Positions 9,770 to 18,936 of a stretch of DNA of 64,000 bases are shown here, one piece after another. The notes under the pieces were generated by a model, which ran no database searches, had not been told where the DNA came from, and saw only the letters and a program-made list of their open reading frames with translations. Source of the DNA: Nostoc sp. CHAB 5844 (GTDB taxonomy: Bacteria > Cyanobacteriota > Cyanobacteriia > Cyanobacteriales > Nostocaceae); NCBI RefSeq assembly GCF_020829595.1, contig NZ_JAIVFW010000036.1, forward strand, positions 1-64,000, given 5' to 3'. A program made the position numbers and the translations under genes. The number at the start of each line of letters is the position of its first letter. The stretch's first letter is position 1.

Positions 9770-9980
9770 CTGTCAAACCATCTGCGACTGTCACATCCCA
9801 AGCACTGTCAACTTCAGCTGATGCTTGTCGGTAAGCTTCTTCTAGCTCTCGGTTTCGTAGCAATTCTAATGCTTCTTCAATTACTTGAGAGCGTGATTTG
9901 CAACCTTTATTTAGCTTGTAATTTTCGATAAATTCCACTAAAGATGGTGACAAAGAAATAGATAGTTTTTCAACTTTCAT
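9756..9980 (-). CDS. Ribbon-helix-helix antitoxin of the MazF-like toxin
   Basis: 74 residues. The N-terminal KLSISLSPSLVEFIENYKL and SRSQVIEEALELLR form a CopG/ParD-like ribbon-helix-helix DNA-binding unit. The acidic C-terminal tail (SAWDVTVADGLTDETW) would bind and block the toxin. It is the first gene of a two-gene operon and is expected to repress its own promoter, near the TAGTAG-rich segment at 9990-10025. Confidence 0.88.
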   Translation of the reverse strand: MKVEKLSISLSPSLVEFIENYKLNKGCKSRSQVIEEALELLRNRELEEAYRQASAEVDSAWDVTVADGLTDETW

Positions 9981-10061
9981 TTTCCTACCTATTAGTAGTA
10001 AATAAAATTCCTACTAATATAGTAGCTCAATTCCCAATATCAAAAGTGTGTAGACTACAAG

Positions 10062-10085
10062 GTGGGCATTAATGATAACGCCCAC
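10062..10085 (-). terminator. Hairpin at the end of the pst operon
   Basis: GTGGGC and GCCCAC pair around a 12-base loop, 14 bases past the pstB stop codon. There is no strong U tract, so termination strength is uncertain. Confidence 0.4.
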
Positions 10086-10099
10086 TCACTACTCCCACA

Positions 10100-10873
10100 T
10101 TATCCAAACCGTCCACTTACATAATCTGCGGTCTTTTTATCGGCGGGATTATGAAAAATCACTTCTGTTTTATTAAATTCCACCAACTCACCTAGATACA
10201 TAAACGCCGTGTAGTCAGAAACCCGCGCTGCCTGCTGCATACTATGAGTGACAATTAAAATTGTCACTGTTTCTTTTAGTTGGGAAATTAACTCTTCAAT
10301 ACTGGCAGTAGCTATGGGATCTAATGCAGATGTCGGCTCATCAAACAACACTATCTCCGGCTCAGTGGCTAATGCACGAGCAATACATAACCTCTGCTGT
10401 TGACCACCAGAAAGATTGTAAGCTAAATCGTTTAAGCGATCCTTGACTTCATCCCACAAAGCCGCGTTGCGTAAAGCTTTTTCTACTTTTTCATCAATCA
10501 CACCACGTTTTGATTCACCCCTTACCCGCAAACCATAAGCTACATTTTCGTAAATTGACTTCGGAAAAGGATTGGGTCTTTGAAATACCATGCTAATCCG
10601 CATTCGCACTTCAATGGGATCAACTTTATTGCTGAGGAGGTTAATTCCATCTGGTTCGAGGATAATTTCGCCTTTGTAGCGATTTCCTGGATATAGGTCG
10701 TGCATCCGGTTAAAACAGCGCAGCAAAGTGGTTTTACCACATCCAGAAGGGCCAATTAGTGCGGTTACTTGCTTGTCTTTGACTGGCAAATGAATGTCTT
10801 TGAGGGCGTGGACTTTGCCACCGTAATAAAAATTGAGATAATCAACAGAAGCTTTCAGAGATTTTTCTACCAT
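10100..10873 (-). CDS. pstB: Phosphate ABC transporter ATP-binding subunit PstB
   Basis: 257 residues from the ATG at 10873. This cytoplasmic ATPase drives high-affinity phosphate import with PstA/PstC. Walker A is GPSGCGKTT, the Q-loop is [19 protein letters not shown], the signature is LSGGQQQRL, and Walker B is [14 protein letters not shown]. The frame extends further upstream, but that extension lies inside pstA and has no homology-like features; starting at 10873 gives the standard length and a 7-base overlap with pstA. It is the last gene of pstS-pstC-pstA-pstB. Confidence 0.95.
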   Translation of the reverse strand: MVEKSLKASVDYLNFYYGGKVHALKDIHLPVKDKQVTALIGPSGCGKTTLLRCFNRMHDLYPGNRYKGEIILEPDGINLLSNKVDPIEVRMRISMVFQRPNPFPKSIYENVAYGLRVRGESKRGVIDEKVEKALRNAALWDEVKDRLNDLAYNLSGGQQQRLCIARALATEPEIVLFDEPTSALDPIATASIEELISQLKETVTILIVTHSMQQAARVSDYTAFMYLGELVEFNKTEVIFHNPADKKTADYVSGRFG

Positions 10874-11790
10874 TTGATTTTTTGGCGTAAACGATAGCGG
10901 ATGTAAATAGCTACAGCATTCATGGCTAAGGTAATGGCAATGAGCACAATACCTGCGGCGGCGGCGTTTACCTGAAATTCGGCTTGGGGACGAGACACCC
11001 AATCAAACATTTGAATTGGTAGTACTGTGAAGGGAGCCAGCAACCAAGCAAAGGAAATGTAAGGAAATTGCCCTGTGATGGGTGAGTCTGGTAAAAAAGC
11101 GATAAATGTGAGTGCGCCGATAGTAACGAGGGGCGCAGTTTCACCGATCGCTCTTGCTAATGCGACAATAATTCCAGTCAGAATTGTACCTGTGGAGTAT
11201 GGCAAGATATGATCCCAAATCATTTGCCACTTGGAAGCACCAGTCGCGTAGGCGGCTTCGCGGATACTACTCGGAATAGCGCGGAGAGCTTCACGAGTAG
11301 TGACAATTACTACTGGTAAAATCAATAGTGCCAAGGTTAACCCAGCGGTAATTACACTTTGACCCAATTTTAAGCCATAGACAAACACACCCAAAGCCAA
11401 AAGTCCGTAAATGATGGAAGGAACGCCGGCTAAGTTGGTGACGTTAATCTCGATTAAGTCAGATAGCCAGTTTTTGCGGGCGTATTCTTCTAAGTAAATT
11501 CCTGAAGCTATACCGATGGGAATTGCGGCTAATGCTGTAACTAGCATGACTAAAACTGTACCTACCCAAGCCGAAAGAATCCCAGCTTGTTGTGGTTTGC
11601 GGCTGGGAAATGAAGTGAGAAATTGCCAGGAAAGACGCGGCCAACCATCACTAAACAAGTCAAAGACTAATGCTAGTAAGGTGGCAATACCTACTAGCAT
11701 CGACAATAAACCAATGATGCTAAAAATATATTGCGATCGCTTGTTGCGATAAATAATTTTGCGAATGTAGGGAATAGTTTGACTAACCAT
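10867..11790 (-). CDS. pstA: Phosphate ABC transporter permease PstA
   Basis: About 307 residues with six predicted membrane helices and the inner-membrane permease signature [20 protein letters not shown] (EAA loop that docks on PstB). It forms the channel with PstC. ATG 11790 was chosen over the in-frame ATG at 11832, because the longer form would overlap pstC by 41 bases. With this start only one base separates the two genes. Its stop overlaps pstB by 7 bases, so translation is probably coupled. Confidence 0.94.
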   Translation of the reverse strand: MVSQTIPYIRKIIYRNKRSQYIFSIIGLLSMLVGIATLLALVFDLFSDGWPRLSWQFLTSFPSRKPQQAGILSAWVGTVLVMLVTALAAIPIGIASGIYLEEYARKNWLSDLIEINVTNLAGVPSIIYGLLALGVFVYGLKLGQSVITAGLTLALLILPVVIVTTREALRAIPSSIREAAYATGASKWQMIWDHILPYSTGTILTGIIVALARAIGETAPLVTIGALTFIAFLPDSPITGQFPYISFAWLLAPFTVLPIQMFDWVSRPQAEFQVNAAAAGIVLIAITLAMNAVAIYIRYRLRQKIKW

Positions 11791-11791
11791 C

Positions 11792-12706
11792 TCAATAAAT
11801 TTCTCGGTAGCGCTTGCTGAGGAAATGACCAATAATGTTGAAGACCAAAGTCATCAGCATCAGAGTGAGTCCCACTGCAAATATCGTTTCGTACTCTAAA
11901 CTGCCGTGCGGTAAATCGCCCAAACTCACTGATACGATATAGGCAGTCATCGTCGCGGCTGGTTCTAGTGGATTAAAGGTGAGATTAGGTTGTCCGCCAG
12001 CAGCAATAGTTACTACCATTGTTTCACCAACGGCACGGGAAACACCCAAAATATAAGCAGCGGAAATCCCAGAAATCGCTGACGGTACAACCACTCGCAG
12101 GGCTGTTTGCAAGCGTGTCGCCCCTGTTGCATAAGAACCTTCCCGTAAATATGTCGGGACAGCCCGCATGGCATCTTCACTCAGGGAACTCACGTAAGGA
12201 ATAATCATCATCCCCATCACTAGCCCTGCACTTAGCATATTAAAACCAGGCAAGTCTGGCAACACAACTTGCAATAGTGGCGTGACGAACAACAACGCAA
12301 AGTAACCGTAAACTACCGTCGGAATACCTGCAAGTAATTCCAATGCTGGTTTAACTACTTCTCGGACTATGGGGGGAGCAAATTCACTCAGATAGATTGC
12401 AATAATTGTACCCAAGGGTATAGCCACTAATAAGGCAACTGCTGTTGTGGTCAATGTACCAGCAACTAACGGCCAAATGCCAAAATGCTTGTCATCAAAT
12501 AAAGGTGTCCATTGAGTATCTGTCAAAAATTGCCATAACGATACTTGCTGGAAAAATCTGGCGGACTCGTAAAGCAAGATACCAACAATAGCAACTGTTG
12601 TTGCTACCGAAGACAGTGCTGCGAGAAACAAGATAAATTCTATTGTTCGTTCCCGCAAATTGCGTACTAGCTTGGAAGAAAATCGAGTTTTTTTTGCAAT
12701 AGTCAT
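11792..12706 (-). CDS. pstC: Phosphate ABC transporter permease PstC
   Basis: About 304 residues, six membrane helices, with the EAA loop REGSYATGATRLQTALRVVVP. It pairs with PstA. ATG 12706 (MTIAKK) is preferred; a start at 12727 is also possible and adds seven residues. A perfect 33-base palindrome of the GATCCCCGACTT family lies between it and the upstream pstS, which may lower expression of the membrane and ATPase subunits relative to the binding protein. Confidence 0.94.
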   Translation of the reverse strand: MTIAKKTRFSSKLVRNLRERTIEFILFLAALSSVATTVAIVGILLYESARFFQQVSLWQFLTDTQWTPLFDDKHFGIWPLVAGTLTTTAVALLVAIPLGTIIAIYLSEFAPPIVREVVKPALELLAGIPTVVYGYFALLFVTPLLQVVLPDLPGFNMLSAGLVMGMMIIPYVSSLSEDAMRAVPTYLREGSYATGATRLQTALRVVVPSAISGISAAYILGVSRAVGETMVVTIAAGGQPNLTFNPLEPAATMTAYIVSVSLGDLPHGSLEYETIFAVGLTLMLMTLVFNIIGHFLSKRYREIY

Positions 12707-12734
12707 GCTAAAGAATGCAAGCCTCAACTTTGAT

Positions 12735-12767
12735 AGATCCCCGACTTCTTAAAGAAGTCGGGGATCT
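12735..12767. repeat. GATCCCCGACTT palindrome between pstS and pstC
   Basis: AGATCCCCGACTTCTT and AAGAAGTCGGGGATCT form an uninterrupted hairpin of 16 base pairs. The same palindrome recurs at 20358-20390, 44288-44320, and, split by an insertion, at 38639-38822. Within this operon it could act as a processing or attenuation hairpin. Confidence 0.85.
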
Positions 12768-12926
12768 GATAGAACGGTAGAAAAACTAGAAAATTGGAAT
12801 TATCGTCAGAATTCAGCCCTTAGAAGTCAGAATTATAGAAGCTTTGATATTACAAGTAGATTTATCAATCAAGTTATCTCTTGATATTGCCTCTATTCTG
12901 AATTCTGGCTCCTGAATTCTTGCAAA

Positions 12927-13937
12927 TTATTGGGCTTCACGACGCAGTAGTTCGTCAATTTTCAACCCAACTGCTTCTTTACCACCAAAAACAGTCCCAA
13001 ATCTCTTCTTACCAAAATGGCTTTGAGCTGTGGTATATGCTGAAGCTGGCAGTGCCACATATCTTGTTTCTTTGGCAAATTTAGCACCATTCCGTAAATA
13101 GAATTGCACAAACTGCTTTACTTCTGGCTTATCAACAGACTTGGAACTAACGTAGATAAACAAAGGGCGGGATAAGGGAGAGTAACTACCATTTTTAACG
13201 GTTGTTTCCGATGGTAATACACCATTTACTGGTACTGCTCTTAATCTTTTTTGGTTTTCGGCATAGTAAGCGTAACCAAAGTAGCCAAGGGCGTTCTTAT
13301 CACGAGAAACACCTTGTACAAGCACGTTATCATCTTCACTGGCGGTAAAGTCGCCGCGACTAGATTTAGCTTTGCCAACAATAGCTTCGGTAAAATAGTC
13401 AAAAGTTCCCGAATTAGCACCAGGGCCAAACAATTTTAAAGGTGCATTAGGAAAACCTTTGCGGATTAAACTCCAATTATTAACTTTGCCTTGTGCGCCC
13501 GGTTCCCATATCTTTTTGAGTTCGGCTACTGACAAATTCTTCGCCCAAGTATTTTGGGGATTAACTACAATTGTTATGGCATCATAAGCTACAGGTAATT
13601 CCAAGTAGCGAATACCAGCAGCTTTACATGCTTCGATTTCTTTTTGCAGAATGGGACGAGAAGCGCCTGATATGTCTGTCTCGCCTCGACAGAATTTTTT
13701 GAACCCACCACCAGTACCGGAAACACCAACTGTTACCCGAACTCTGCCGCCTTGAGATTTTTGAAATTCTTCTGCAACTGCTTCAGTGATGGGGAAGACA
13801 GTACTAGAACCATCAATTGTAATAGTCTTCACACTTTGGGATTGAACCGCAGACATTGATAAACCCAAAGTAGTGGCTATTAAGGAAATTCCACCGAGTA
13901 CTGACCAGCTATTTAGCTTCAAGCTAATTTTACTCAC
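12927..13937 (-). CDS. pstS: Periplasmic phosphate-binding protein PstS/SphX
   Basis: 336 residues. A Sec signal peptide (hydrophobic core about 13-30, SAVQSQS) is followed by the PstS-family fold with phosphate-binding elements [34 protein letters not shown] and [12 protein letters not shown]. No lipobox Cys is evident, so it is probably soluble in the periplasm. The sequence style is closer to the cyanobacterial SphX branch as I recall it. It is the first gene of the pst operon, and a four-unit Pho-box-like array lies 113 bases upstream, so induction by phosphate starvation is expected. Confidence 0.93.
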   Translation of the reverse strand: MSKISLKLNSWSVLGGISLIATTLGLSMSAVQSQSVKTITIDGSSTVFPITEAVAEEFQKSQGGRVRVTVGVSGTGGGFKKFCRGETDISGASRPILQKEIEACKAAGIRYLELPVAYDAITIVVNPQNTWAKNLSVAELKKIWEPGAQGKVNNWSLIRKGFPNAPLKLFGPGANSGTFDYFTEAIVGKAKSSRGDFTASEDDNVLVQGVSRDKNALGYFGYAYYAENQKRLRAVPVNGVLPSETTVKNGSYSPLSRPLFIYVSSKSVDKPEVKQFVQFYLRNGAKFAKETRYVALPASAYTTAQSHFGKKRFGTVFGGKEAVGLKIDELLRREAQ

Positions 13938-14049
13938 AACAACGCTCCTCTTTTGTCTGATGCTCTATAGATATCCAAAGGTCTAGGAAATTATTAGGTT
14001 AATAACTAGTGAACACTTTGCTGCTCACTGTAAAAAAAGTGACTTACTT

Positions 14050-14090
14050 AGGTAATAAATAAATTAATTATTGGTTATAAAGTAGTTAAG
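14050..14090 (-). promoter_or_regulatory. Pho-box-like direct repeat array upstream of pstS
   Basis: Read toward pstS there are four 8-base units with 3-base spacers (11-base period): CTTAACTA, TATAACCA, ATTAATTT and TATTACCT. The cyanobacterial SphR/PhoB box is known as tandem CTTAACCT-like repeats with 3-base spacing. Unit 1 fits best, and units 3 and 4 are degenerate. Confidence 0.6.
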
Positions 14091-14855
14091 CTTTAGCCGA
14101 ATTTTTTATAGTGATGATGCGAGTAAGTAGGGATAAATTTAAGTATTCATAGAGAAATGGATTATTAACCTGATCTTTGCTGAATTAACAATATTTTCCC
14201 GGAATTTTGTGTATACTTAAGGGCTAAAAATAACTTCTTAAGATATTATTTAAATCTAGTCCGAACTTATACTCTTATTTTTTAAGTTCTTAAATGTTTG
14301 TTAAAATTAAGGTATTATATGTTATGTGTCTATCAATTTAATAATTTGATTGATTAGAGCTTAACAAAACTAACTATGCAAATAGAAATAACACTAAGTT
14401 CGATTTTATTTCTGTCTTAGCGTTGAGGCGATCGCCACCTTTCCACATTTATATTAATGACTACAACCACAGGATTTATTTAAATACTTAATGAAGTGCT
14501 GTGGCAGTTTTAGTCAAATTAAAAAAATATTTTGATTTTTTTGTATCAAGAGTCTTAACAAGTCAAAACATAGTTTATTAATGCAAAAATTTCTAAATTA
14601 ATCCAAAAAATTCAGAATTTATCAATCAAAACCAGAAAAATTGTAAAAAGCTATGGTAACATATTTTACAGCAACTCTTGAGGAGGATATTGATTTTTTA
14701 CCTTAATCATATACAGTCATCTAACATCAGCATATTTGCTGTATAGCCAAATTAAAGAATATTAACTTCCAGTGTTGAAACCAGCGTAGTAATACAAAGC
14801 CACGGATTTTCATGATTGCGTTTAGTCAACATTTATACATTCAAGATTTTCTAGC
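14091..14855. other. AT-rich intergenic region between divergent pst genes
   Basis: About 765 bases without a credible gene. It carries poly-A/T tracts and several TTAAG elements around 14236-14310 but no clean operator. It holds the promoter of the second pstB-like gene. Confidence 0.5.
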
Positions 14856-15647
14856 ATGAATAAGCTAATTCCAGCAATCAAAGTTAAAAATCTCAGCCTT
14901 TACTACAACACCCAAAAAATCCTGGAAGGAGTATCAATGGATATTTACCAGGACAAAGTAACAGCAATTATTGGCCCTAGTGGTTGTGGTAAGTCTACTT
15001 TTATTAAATCTCTCAATCGGATGAATGAATTAGAAGCTGAAGTTCGGGTAGAAGGAAAGGTAGAATTTTATAATCAAAATATTTATGAACGTCGAGTTAA
15101 TTTAAATCGATTACGCCGCCAAGTAAGTATAGTATTGCCTAAACCAAATCTTTTCCCCATGAGCGTTTACGATAATGTTGCTTATGGCGTAAAAATATTA
15201 GGATGGCGACCGAAAGTAGAATTAGATCAGATTGTCGAATCTGCTATCAAAGACGCTGATCTTTGGGATGAAGTGAAAAATAAACTGCATAAATCTGCTT
15301 TAGAGCTTTCAGGCGGACAACAACAGCGACTCTGTATAGCGCGTGCTTTAGCTGTTAAACCTAAAGTCATTCTTATGGATGAACCTTGTTTTGGTCTTGA
15401 TCCTGTAGCGACTACGAAAGTGGAAGGTTTAATTCAGAGTTTACGTTTGCGATCGGAATTAACAATGGTAATTATTAGTCATAATTTGCAGCAAGTCACA
15501 CGCATATCTGATTTTACAGCTTTTTTCGACACAAATGAACATCGCATCGGGCAGATGGTAGAGTTTGGACTCACAAAAAAAATTTTTTCTAATGCCCTTG
15601 ATACACGAACTCGTGAATATGTATTAACCCGTCTTGGTTGTAAATAA
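14856..15647 (+). CDS. Divergent PstB paralogue (phosphate ABC ATPase)
   Basis: 263 residues with clear PstB ancestry: Walker A GPSGCGKST, FIKSLNRMNELEAEV, signature [17 protein letters not shown], Walker B VILMDEPCFGLDP, and His in VIISHNLQQ. The Q-loop reads VLPKPNLFPMSVYDNVAYG, with Pro95 where PstB normally has the Gln that couples ATP hydrolysis to the permease. I recall the same PKPNLFPM form in some other cyanobacterial PstB paralogues, so it is probably a clade feature and not damage. It is transcribed away from pstSCAB with no permease of its own, and may share PstA/PstC or have a regulatory role; that is inference. Confidence 0.88.
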   Translation: MNKLIPAIKVKNLSLYYNTQKILEGVSMDIYQDKVTAIIGPSGCGKSTFIKSLNRMNELEAEVRVEGKVEFYNQNIYERRVNLNRLRRQVSIVLPKPNLFPMSVYDNVAYGVKILGWRPKVELDQIVESAIKDADLWDEVKNKLHKSALELSGGQQQRLCIARALAVKPKVILMDEPCFGLDPVATTKVEGLIQSLRLRSELTMVIISHNLQQVTRISDFTAFFDTNEHRIGQMVEFGLTKKIFSNALDTRTREYVLTRLGCK

Positions 15648-15685
15648 ACTAGTACAATAAGGCAAAAGTAAAAAGCGCAAAGTTG

Positions 15686-15822
15686 AGCCAGTCGCGTGGT
15701 GAGGCAGCGACGGGTACGTAGGGGGTTTCCGTCCCGTCCCCGCAATCGCCTCAACGGGGAGCCACTGCGCTATCGCGGCAATGCCCGACTTGTAGCAAGT
15801 GGCGTGGGAACCCCCGCAATTT
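15686..15822. repeat. GC-rich dispersed palindromic repeat
   Basis: This GC-rich block contains CACTGCGCTATCGCGG, CAATGCCCGACTTGTAGC and AAGTGGCGT. The same units recur at 52801-52887 and 62951-63088. The block folds on itself and has no credible gene; short frames through it are products of its composition. Confidence 0.7.
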
Positions 15823-15934
15823 ATTTTAGGGAGTTTTACGGTTATCAGATAGTTTACTGCACAGATATAACATGGGTAATTTCCTGGCTGAGATAATATT
15901 TTAATCATCTAAGCCAGATTGTCTATGGTAATTT

Positions 15935-17008
15935 ATGAGCTATGCTAAAACAACTGAGTTAAATGGCTCAGGTAGTATCACCCAGATTCCGCTATGTGAA
16001 CTAGAAAAAGCGGCTGTTAATACAACCGGGATAGCAGTTTTACTATTAGATGCTGAAAACTTACAACTTAATCCTGAGACCGAAAAATTTTTAACAACAG
16101 TTTGTACCTCTCCAATTCAAATTAAAATCGCCTTTGCCAATTGGTGTAGCATGGGCAAATTAGACGCAGATTTGCATGGGCGTGGTTACGATTTGATTCA
16201 TGTCCCTGTAGGTAAAGATAATGCTGACGGAAAAATGATTGCGTTTGGTTCATCGATTCACGAAAGATACCCAAAAGCTAGAGAAGTTTTGGTTTGTTCT
16301 TCAGATAAAGTGATGACTAACTTATGCAATCATCTACAACAACATGGCTTAATAGTATATCAGGTGAGTAAACAAGGTGAAGATATTACAGTATTGAATA
16401 GTTATACAGGTAAACTTGTGAAGCTGTCTGCGAATTCTGTACCAGAAATCCCGGCGATCGCACAATTTATTCAACAAATCAAAGAGTTAATCAAAGCCGA
16501 ACAAAAACGCACTCATAGTTGTTGGATTAAGTTAGCTACTATCTCTCAAAATTATAAAAACAAGTATAAAATTTCTATCAGCCATGTGGCTAATAAACAC
16601 TTTCCTGACAAGAAAGCTAGGGAAATTTTTATGAAATATCCGGCAGAATTTGTCACTCATCAAATTGACCAAAATTATCCGGTATATATCACTTTATTTG
16701 AAATTGATTTAAGTGCAGATGCAATGCAGGAAAGTGCAGTAAAACCTACTTTACCGTCAAGTATTGCTACCAAACTAGATTTAGAACACGCACTCAAAAA
16801 TATTATTATTAAACTAACTATCAACTCTCCCGGAAGCTACATTGATATTGGCCCGCTAGGTAGTGAGTTTAAGCAACAATATGGTAAACCAATTACTGAA
16901 CAAATCAAAAGCTTGCAATTGAGTGGCAATTTTATTAAATTTTTGCAGTCGTGTAGTTCCTTTCAACTCAGGCAAACTTCCAAAGGATGGCAGATAGCAG
17001 TTAAATGA
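15935..17008 (+). CDS. NYN-domain RNase-like protein with C-terminal OST-HTH/LOTUS domain
   Basis: 357 residues. An N-terminal NYN (PIN-like) nuclease domain spans about 30-180: acidic residues are in AVLLLDAENL, GKDNADGKMIAFG and VLVCSSDKVMT, the expected metal-binding positions. A middle helical/winged segment (about 190-270, SCWIKLATISQNYK) precedes a C-terminal OST-HTH/LOTUS-like domain (about 280-357), with GSYIDIGPLGSEFKQQYGKP and a final F-LRQTSKGWQIAV strand. LOTUS domains bind RNA, and NYN domains cleave RNA, so an RNA-processing enzyme related in layout to MARF1-type proteins is likely. It is monocistronic, and a GC-rich repeat lies just upstream. Confidence 0.8.
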   Translation: MSYAKTTELNGSGSITQIPLCELEKAAVNTTGIAVLLLDAENLQLNPETEKFLTTVCTSPIQIKIAFANWCSMGKLDADLHGRGYDLIHVPVGKDNADGKMIAFGSSIHERYPKAREVLVCSSDKVMTNLCNHLQQHGLIVYQVSKQGEDITVLNSYTGKLVKLSANSVPEIPAIAQFIQQIKELIKAEQKRTHSCWIKLATISQNYKNKYKISISHVANKHFPDKKAREIFMKYPAEFVTHQIDQNYPVYITLFEIDLSADAMQESAVKPTLPSSIATKLDLEHALKNIIIKLTINSPGSYIDIGPLGSEFKQQYGKPITEQIKSLQLSGNFIKFLQSCSSFQLRQTSKGWQIAVK

Positions 17009-17059
17009 AGAATAATTCAGGAGTCAGAGGATGTTTGAACAGTCGAAAAGTATACCAAG

Positions 17060-17143
17060 AACCCCTCTCCAACCTCTCCCCGCAACGGAGAGAGGCTTTG
17101 AAATCCCCATTCCCTCGTAGGGAAGGGGGCTAGGGGAGTTAGG
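17060..17143. repeat. Dispersed CCCCTCTCC repeat
   Basis: Imperfect inverted-repeat block (AACCCCTCTCCAACC ... GGGGGCTAGGGGAGTT). A related copy is at 27173-27216. The 391-base gap around it (17009-17399) holds nothing else recognised except a GAGGATGTTTGA sequence at about 17026 that resembles one end of the element at 40452. Confidence 0.65.
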
Positions 17144-17399
17144 TTTTTTAGATTTTGATGTTAGCAATAATACTTTTAAAACAACCTCTCAGAATCAATT
17201 AATGAGATATTAAACCCCAGCAATTCATCTGCCACTCGCACTTAGGTCAATTCTCAATTCTGTTTTGATAAACTCTTGCTTATCTGGGTGCAATGATGTA
17301 GGATGCTCTCATAATTATTGCTTAGGAAGGACTTGATAATCTAGCAAAAAAGGCAGAATTTACACATAGATAAGCTCTAATGCTAGATTTTCAGGATTT

Positions 17400-18422
17400 A
17401 TGGAAATTGCTTGCGTTCACTTCTATGTAGAAAATGCCACAGCTTGGCGAGATTGGTTCGTATACTATCTTGGGTTTACAGCAGTTCCTAGTGGGATGAG
17501 TTCAGATCACACTTGTACCGAAATGGTTCAGAGTGGTGCTGTCTGTTTTTTCCTATCTTCACCATTATCACCCACAAGTCCGGTAACGGAGTTTCTGCGC
17601 CAGCATCCTCCTGGTGTGGCAGATATTGCTTTTACTGTCCAAGATGTAGAAGCAGCGATCGCTCAAGCAGCAGCACAGGGAGCTATAATCTTAGAACCCA
17701 TTCAACAATATATCGGCTATAAGTGCGGCAAAATTGCAGCCTGGGGTGGGATGACTCATACCTTAATTGAAAAACAAGAAGGTAGAAAATGGGAAGTACG
17801 CGATCGCCCCATGTTTACCGCAATCGATCATATAGTTTTAAATGTACCAATCGGTGAGTTAGAGCGGGCTGTGGCTTGGTACAAAAACGTTTTAGATTTG
17901 CAACCACAACAGACATTTAAAATTAAAACTGATCGCTCTGGATTGTACAGCCAAGTGCTGATGTCTCGCAACGGCAGTGTACAATTACCAATTAATGAAC
18001 CCGCTTCGAGTAATTCACAAATCCAAGAATTTTTAGATGTAAATCGCGGTGCAGGAATTCAACATCTCGCCTTGCGAACATCAAATTTGATTAGTGCGAT
18101 CGCGCAATTACGCAGCCGTGGTTTATCTTTACTGTCAGTTCCGCAAACTTATTACTCGCAGCTAAAAAAGCGTCCAGAATTTCCCTTATCACCTTTAGAA
18201 CTTGAAGCGATCGCTCAACAAGAAATTTTAGTAGACTGGCAAGCTAATACTCAAAACGCACTCTTGCTGCAAATTTTTACTCAACCTATCTTTGGACAGC
18301 CGACATTTTTCTTTGAGTTTATTGAACGGCGTTTCCAAGCGCAAGGTTTTGGTGAAGGTAATTTTCGGGCTTTATTTGAAGCAATTGAAAGTGAACAAGT
18401 AAAACGCGGAACTTTGCAATAA
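17400..18422 (+). CDS. hppD: 4-hydroxyphenylpyruvate dioxygenase
   Basis: 340 residues, two tandem VOC domains. It converts 4-hydroxyphenylpyruvate to homogentisate, the precursor of tocopherol and part of tyrosine breakdown. The C-terminal domain keeps the iron ligands His144 (AIDHIVLNVP), His222 (IQHLALRTSN) and Glu306 (FFFEFIERRFQ), and the C-terminal FGEGNFRALFEAIE motif is the family hallmark. The N-terminal domain is the usual non-catalytic one. The gene stands alone. Confidence 0.93.
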   Translation: MEIACVHFYVENATAWRDWFVYYLGFTAVPSGMSSDHTCTEMVQSGAVCFFLSSPLSPTSPVTEFLRQHPPGVADIAFTVQDVEAAIAQAAAQGAIILEPIQQYIGYKCGKIAAWGGMTHTLIEKQEGRKWEVRDRPMFTAIDHIVLNVPIGELERAVAWYKNVLDLQPQQTFKIKTDRSGLYSQVLMSRNGSVQLPINEPASSNSQIQEFLDVNRGAGIQHLALRTSNLISAIAQLRSRGLSLLSVPQTYYSQLKKRPEFPLSPLELEAIAQQEILVDWQANTQNALLLQIFTQPIFGQPTFFFEFIERRFQAQGFGEGNFRALFEAIESEQVKRGTLQ

Positions 18423-18470
18423 AGTAGTTAAGATTGTCATTTGTAGCTTAGTTTTGTATGTCTCACCGAC

Positions 18471-18601
18471 TTATACCAATTCACTAAAATACTGATACAC
18501 ATACAAGAACTTGTAGAGGCTTTCCGTCCGTACCCTACGGGAAGGCGGAGCCTACGCCCTTACACCTGTATTTGTATAATCCATAAAGTGAAATGGTATT
18601 A
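18471..18601. mobile_element. MITE-like element with ATACCATTTCAC inverted ends
   Basis: About 131 bases. The left end TTATACCAATTCACTAAAA and right end (reversed) TAATACCATTTCACTTTAT match over about 35 bases. The centre has GTAGGGTACGG/GGCGTAGGCTCC-type sequence. Further copies or half-copies lie at 26755-26862, 52671-52775 and 52941-52970. It encodes nothing. Confidence 0.7.
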
Positions 18602-18901
18602 CTTCAATCCGGGTTAATTTAGTATAAACTTCGCGGCTAAAAAACCTGCCAACTTGGCTACATATACCAGAGCAGCGCTGCTAAATTATGAATGGGAAAT
18701 AACTTGCGGGCTTGAAAAGCCAACTTTTACTACACTAAACATGCTAGAGCATTAACAACGGACGGATTTAGGTTGGTTGCTTATTTCGCTCCCTCTTTTG
18801 AGAGATTGCTGCTATTTTTATTGTAGCGATCGCTATCAAACTTCTTTATCTCGAAAAGGACAAACATAACGGGAAGTCTTCGTTGATTACTCCTATCCTT
18901 A

Positions 18902-18936
18902 CCTCGTCCATATCAAAATGGACGAGGGCTTTTTTT
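18902..18936 (+). terminator. Strong rho-independent terminator with no gene directly upstream
   Basis: CCTCGTCCAT-ATCAAA-ATGGACGAGG is a perfect 10-bp stem followed by GC and a T tract. It faces the plus strand, 480 bases after hppD, and overlaps the end of the convergent SMR gene. It implies a plus-strand transcript: a long hppD 3' UTR or an unannotated small RNA. Confidence 0.75.

Noticed and set aside
10874-11002. 43-residue N-terminal extension of pstB
   Set aside because: It lies within pstA, is rich in Arg, His and Cys without pattern, and makes PstB longer than any usual member.
15479-15908. Frames of 60-94 codons through the GC-rich repeat after the second pstB
   Set aside because: They depend on repeat composition, and equivalent sequence at 52801 and 62951 does not keep the frames.
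18850-18936. Yfr1 small RNA
   Set aside because: The orphan terminator segment contains ACTCCTATCC, but the conserved Yfr1 core as I recall it (ACTCCTCACAC) is absent.
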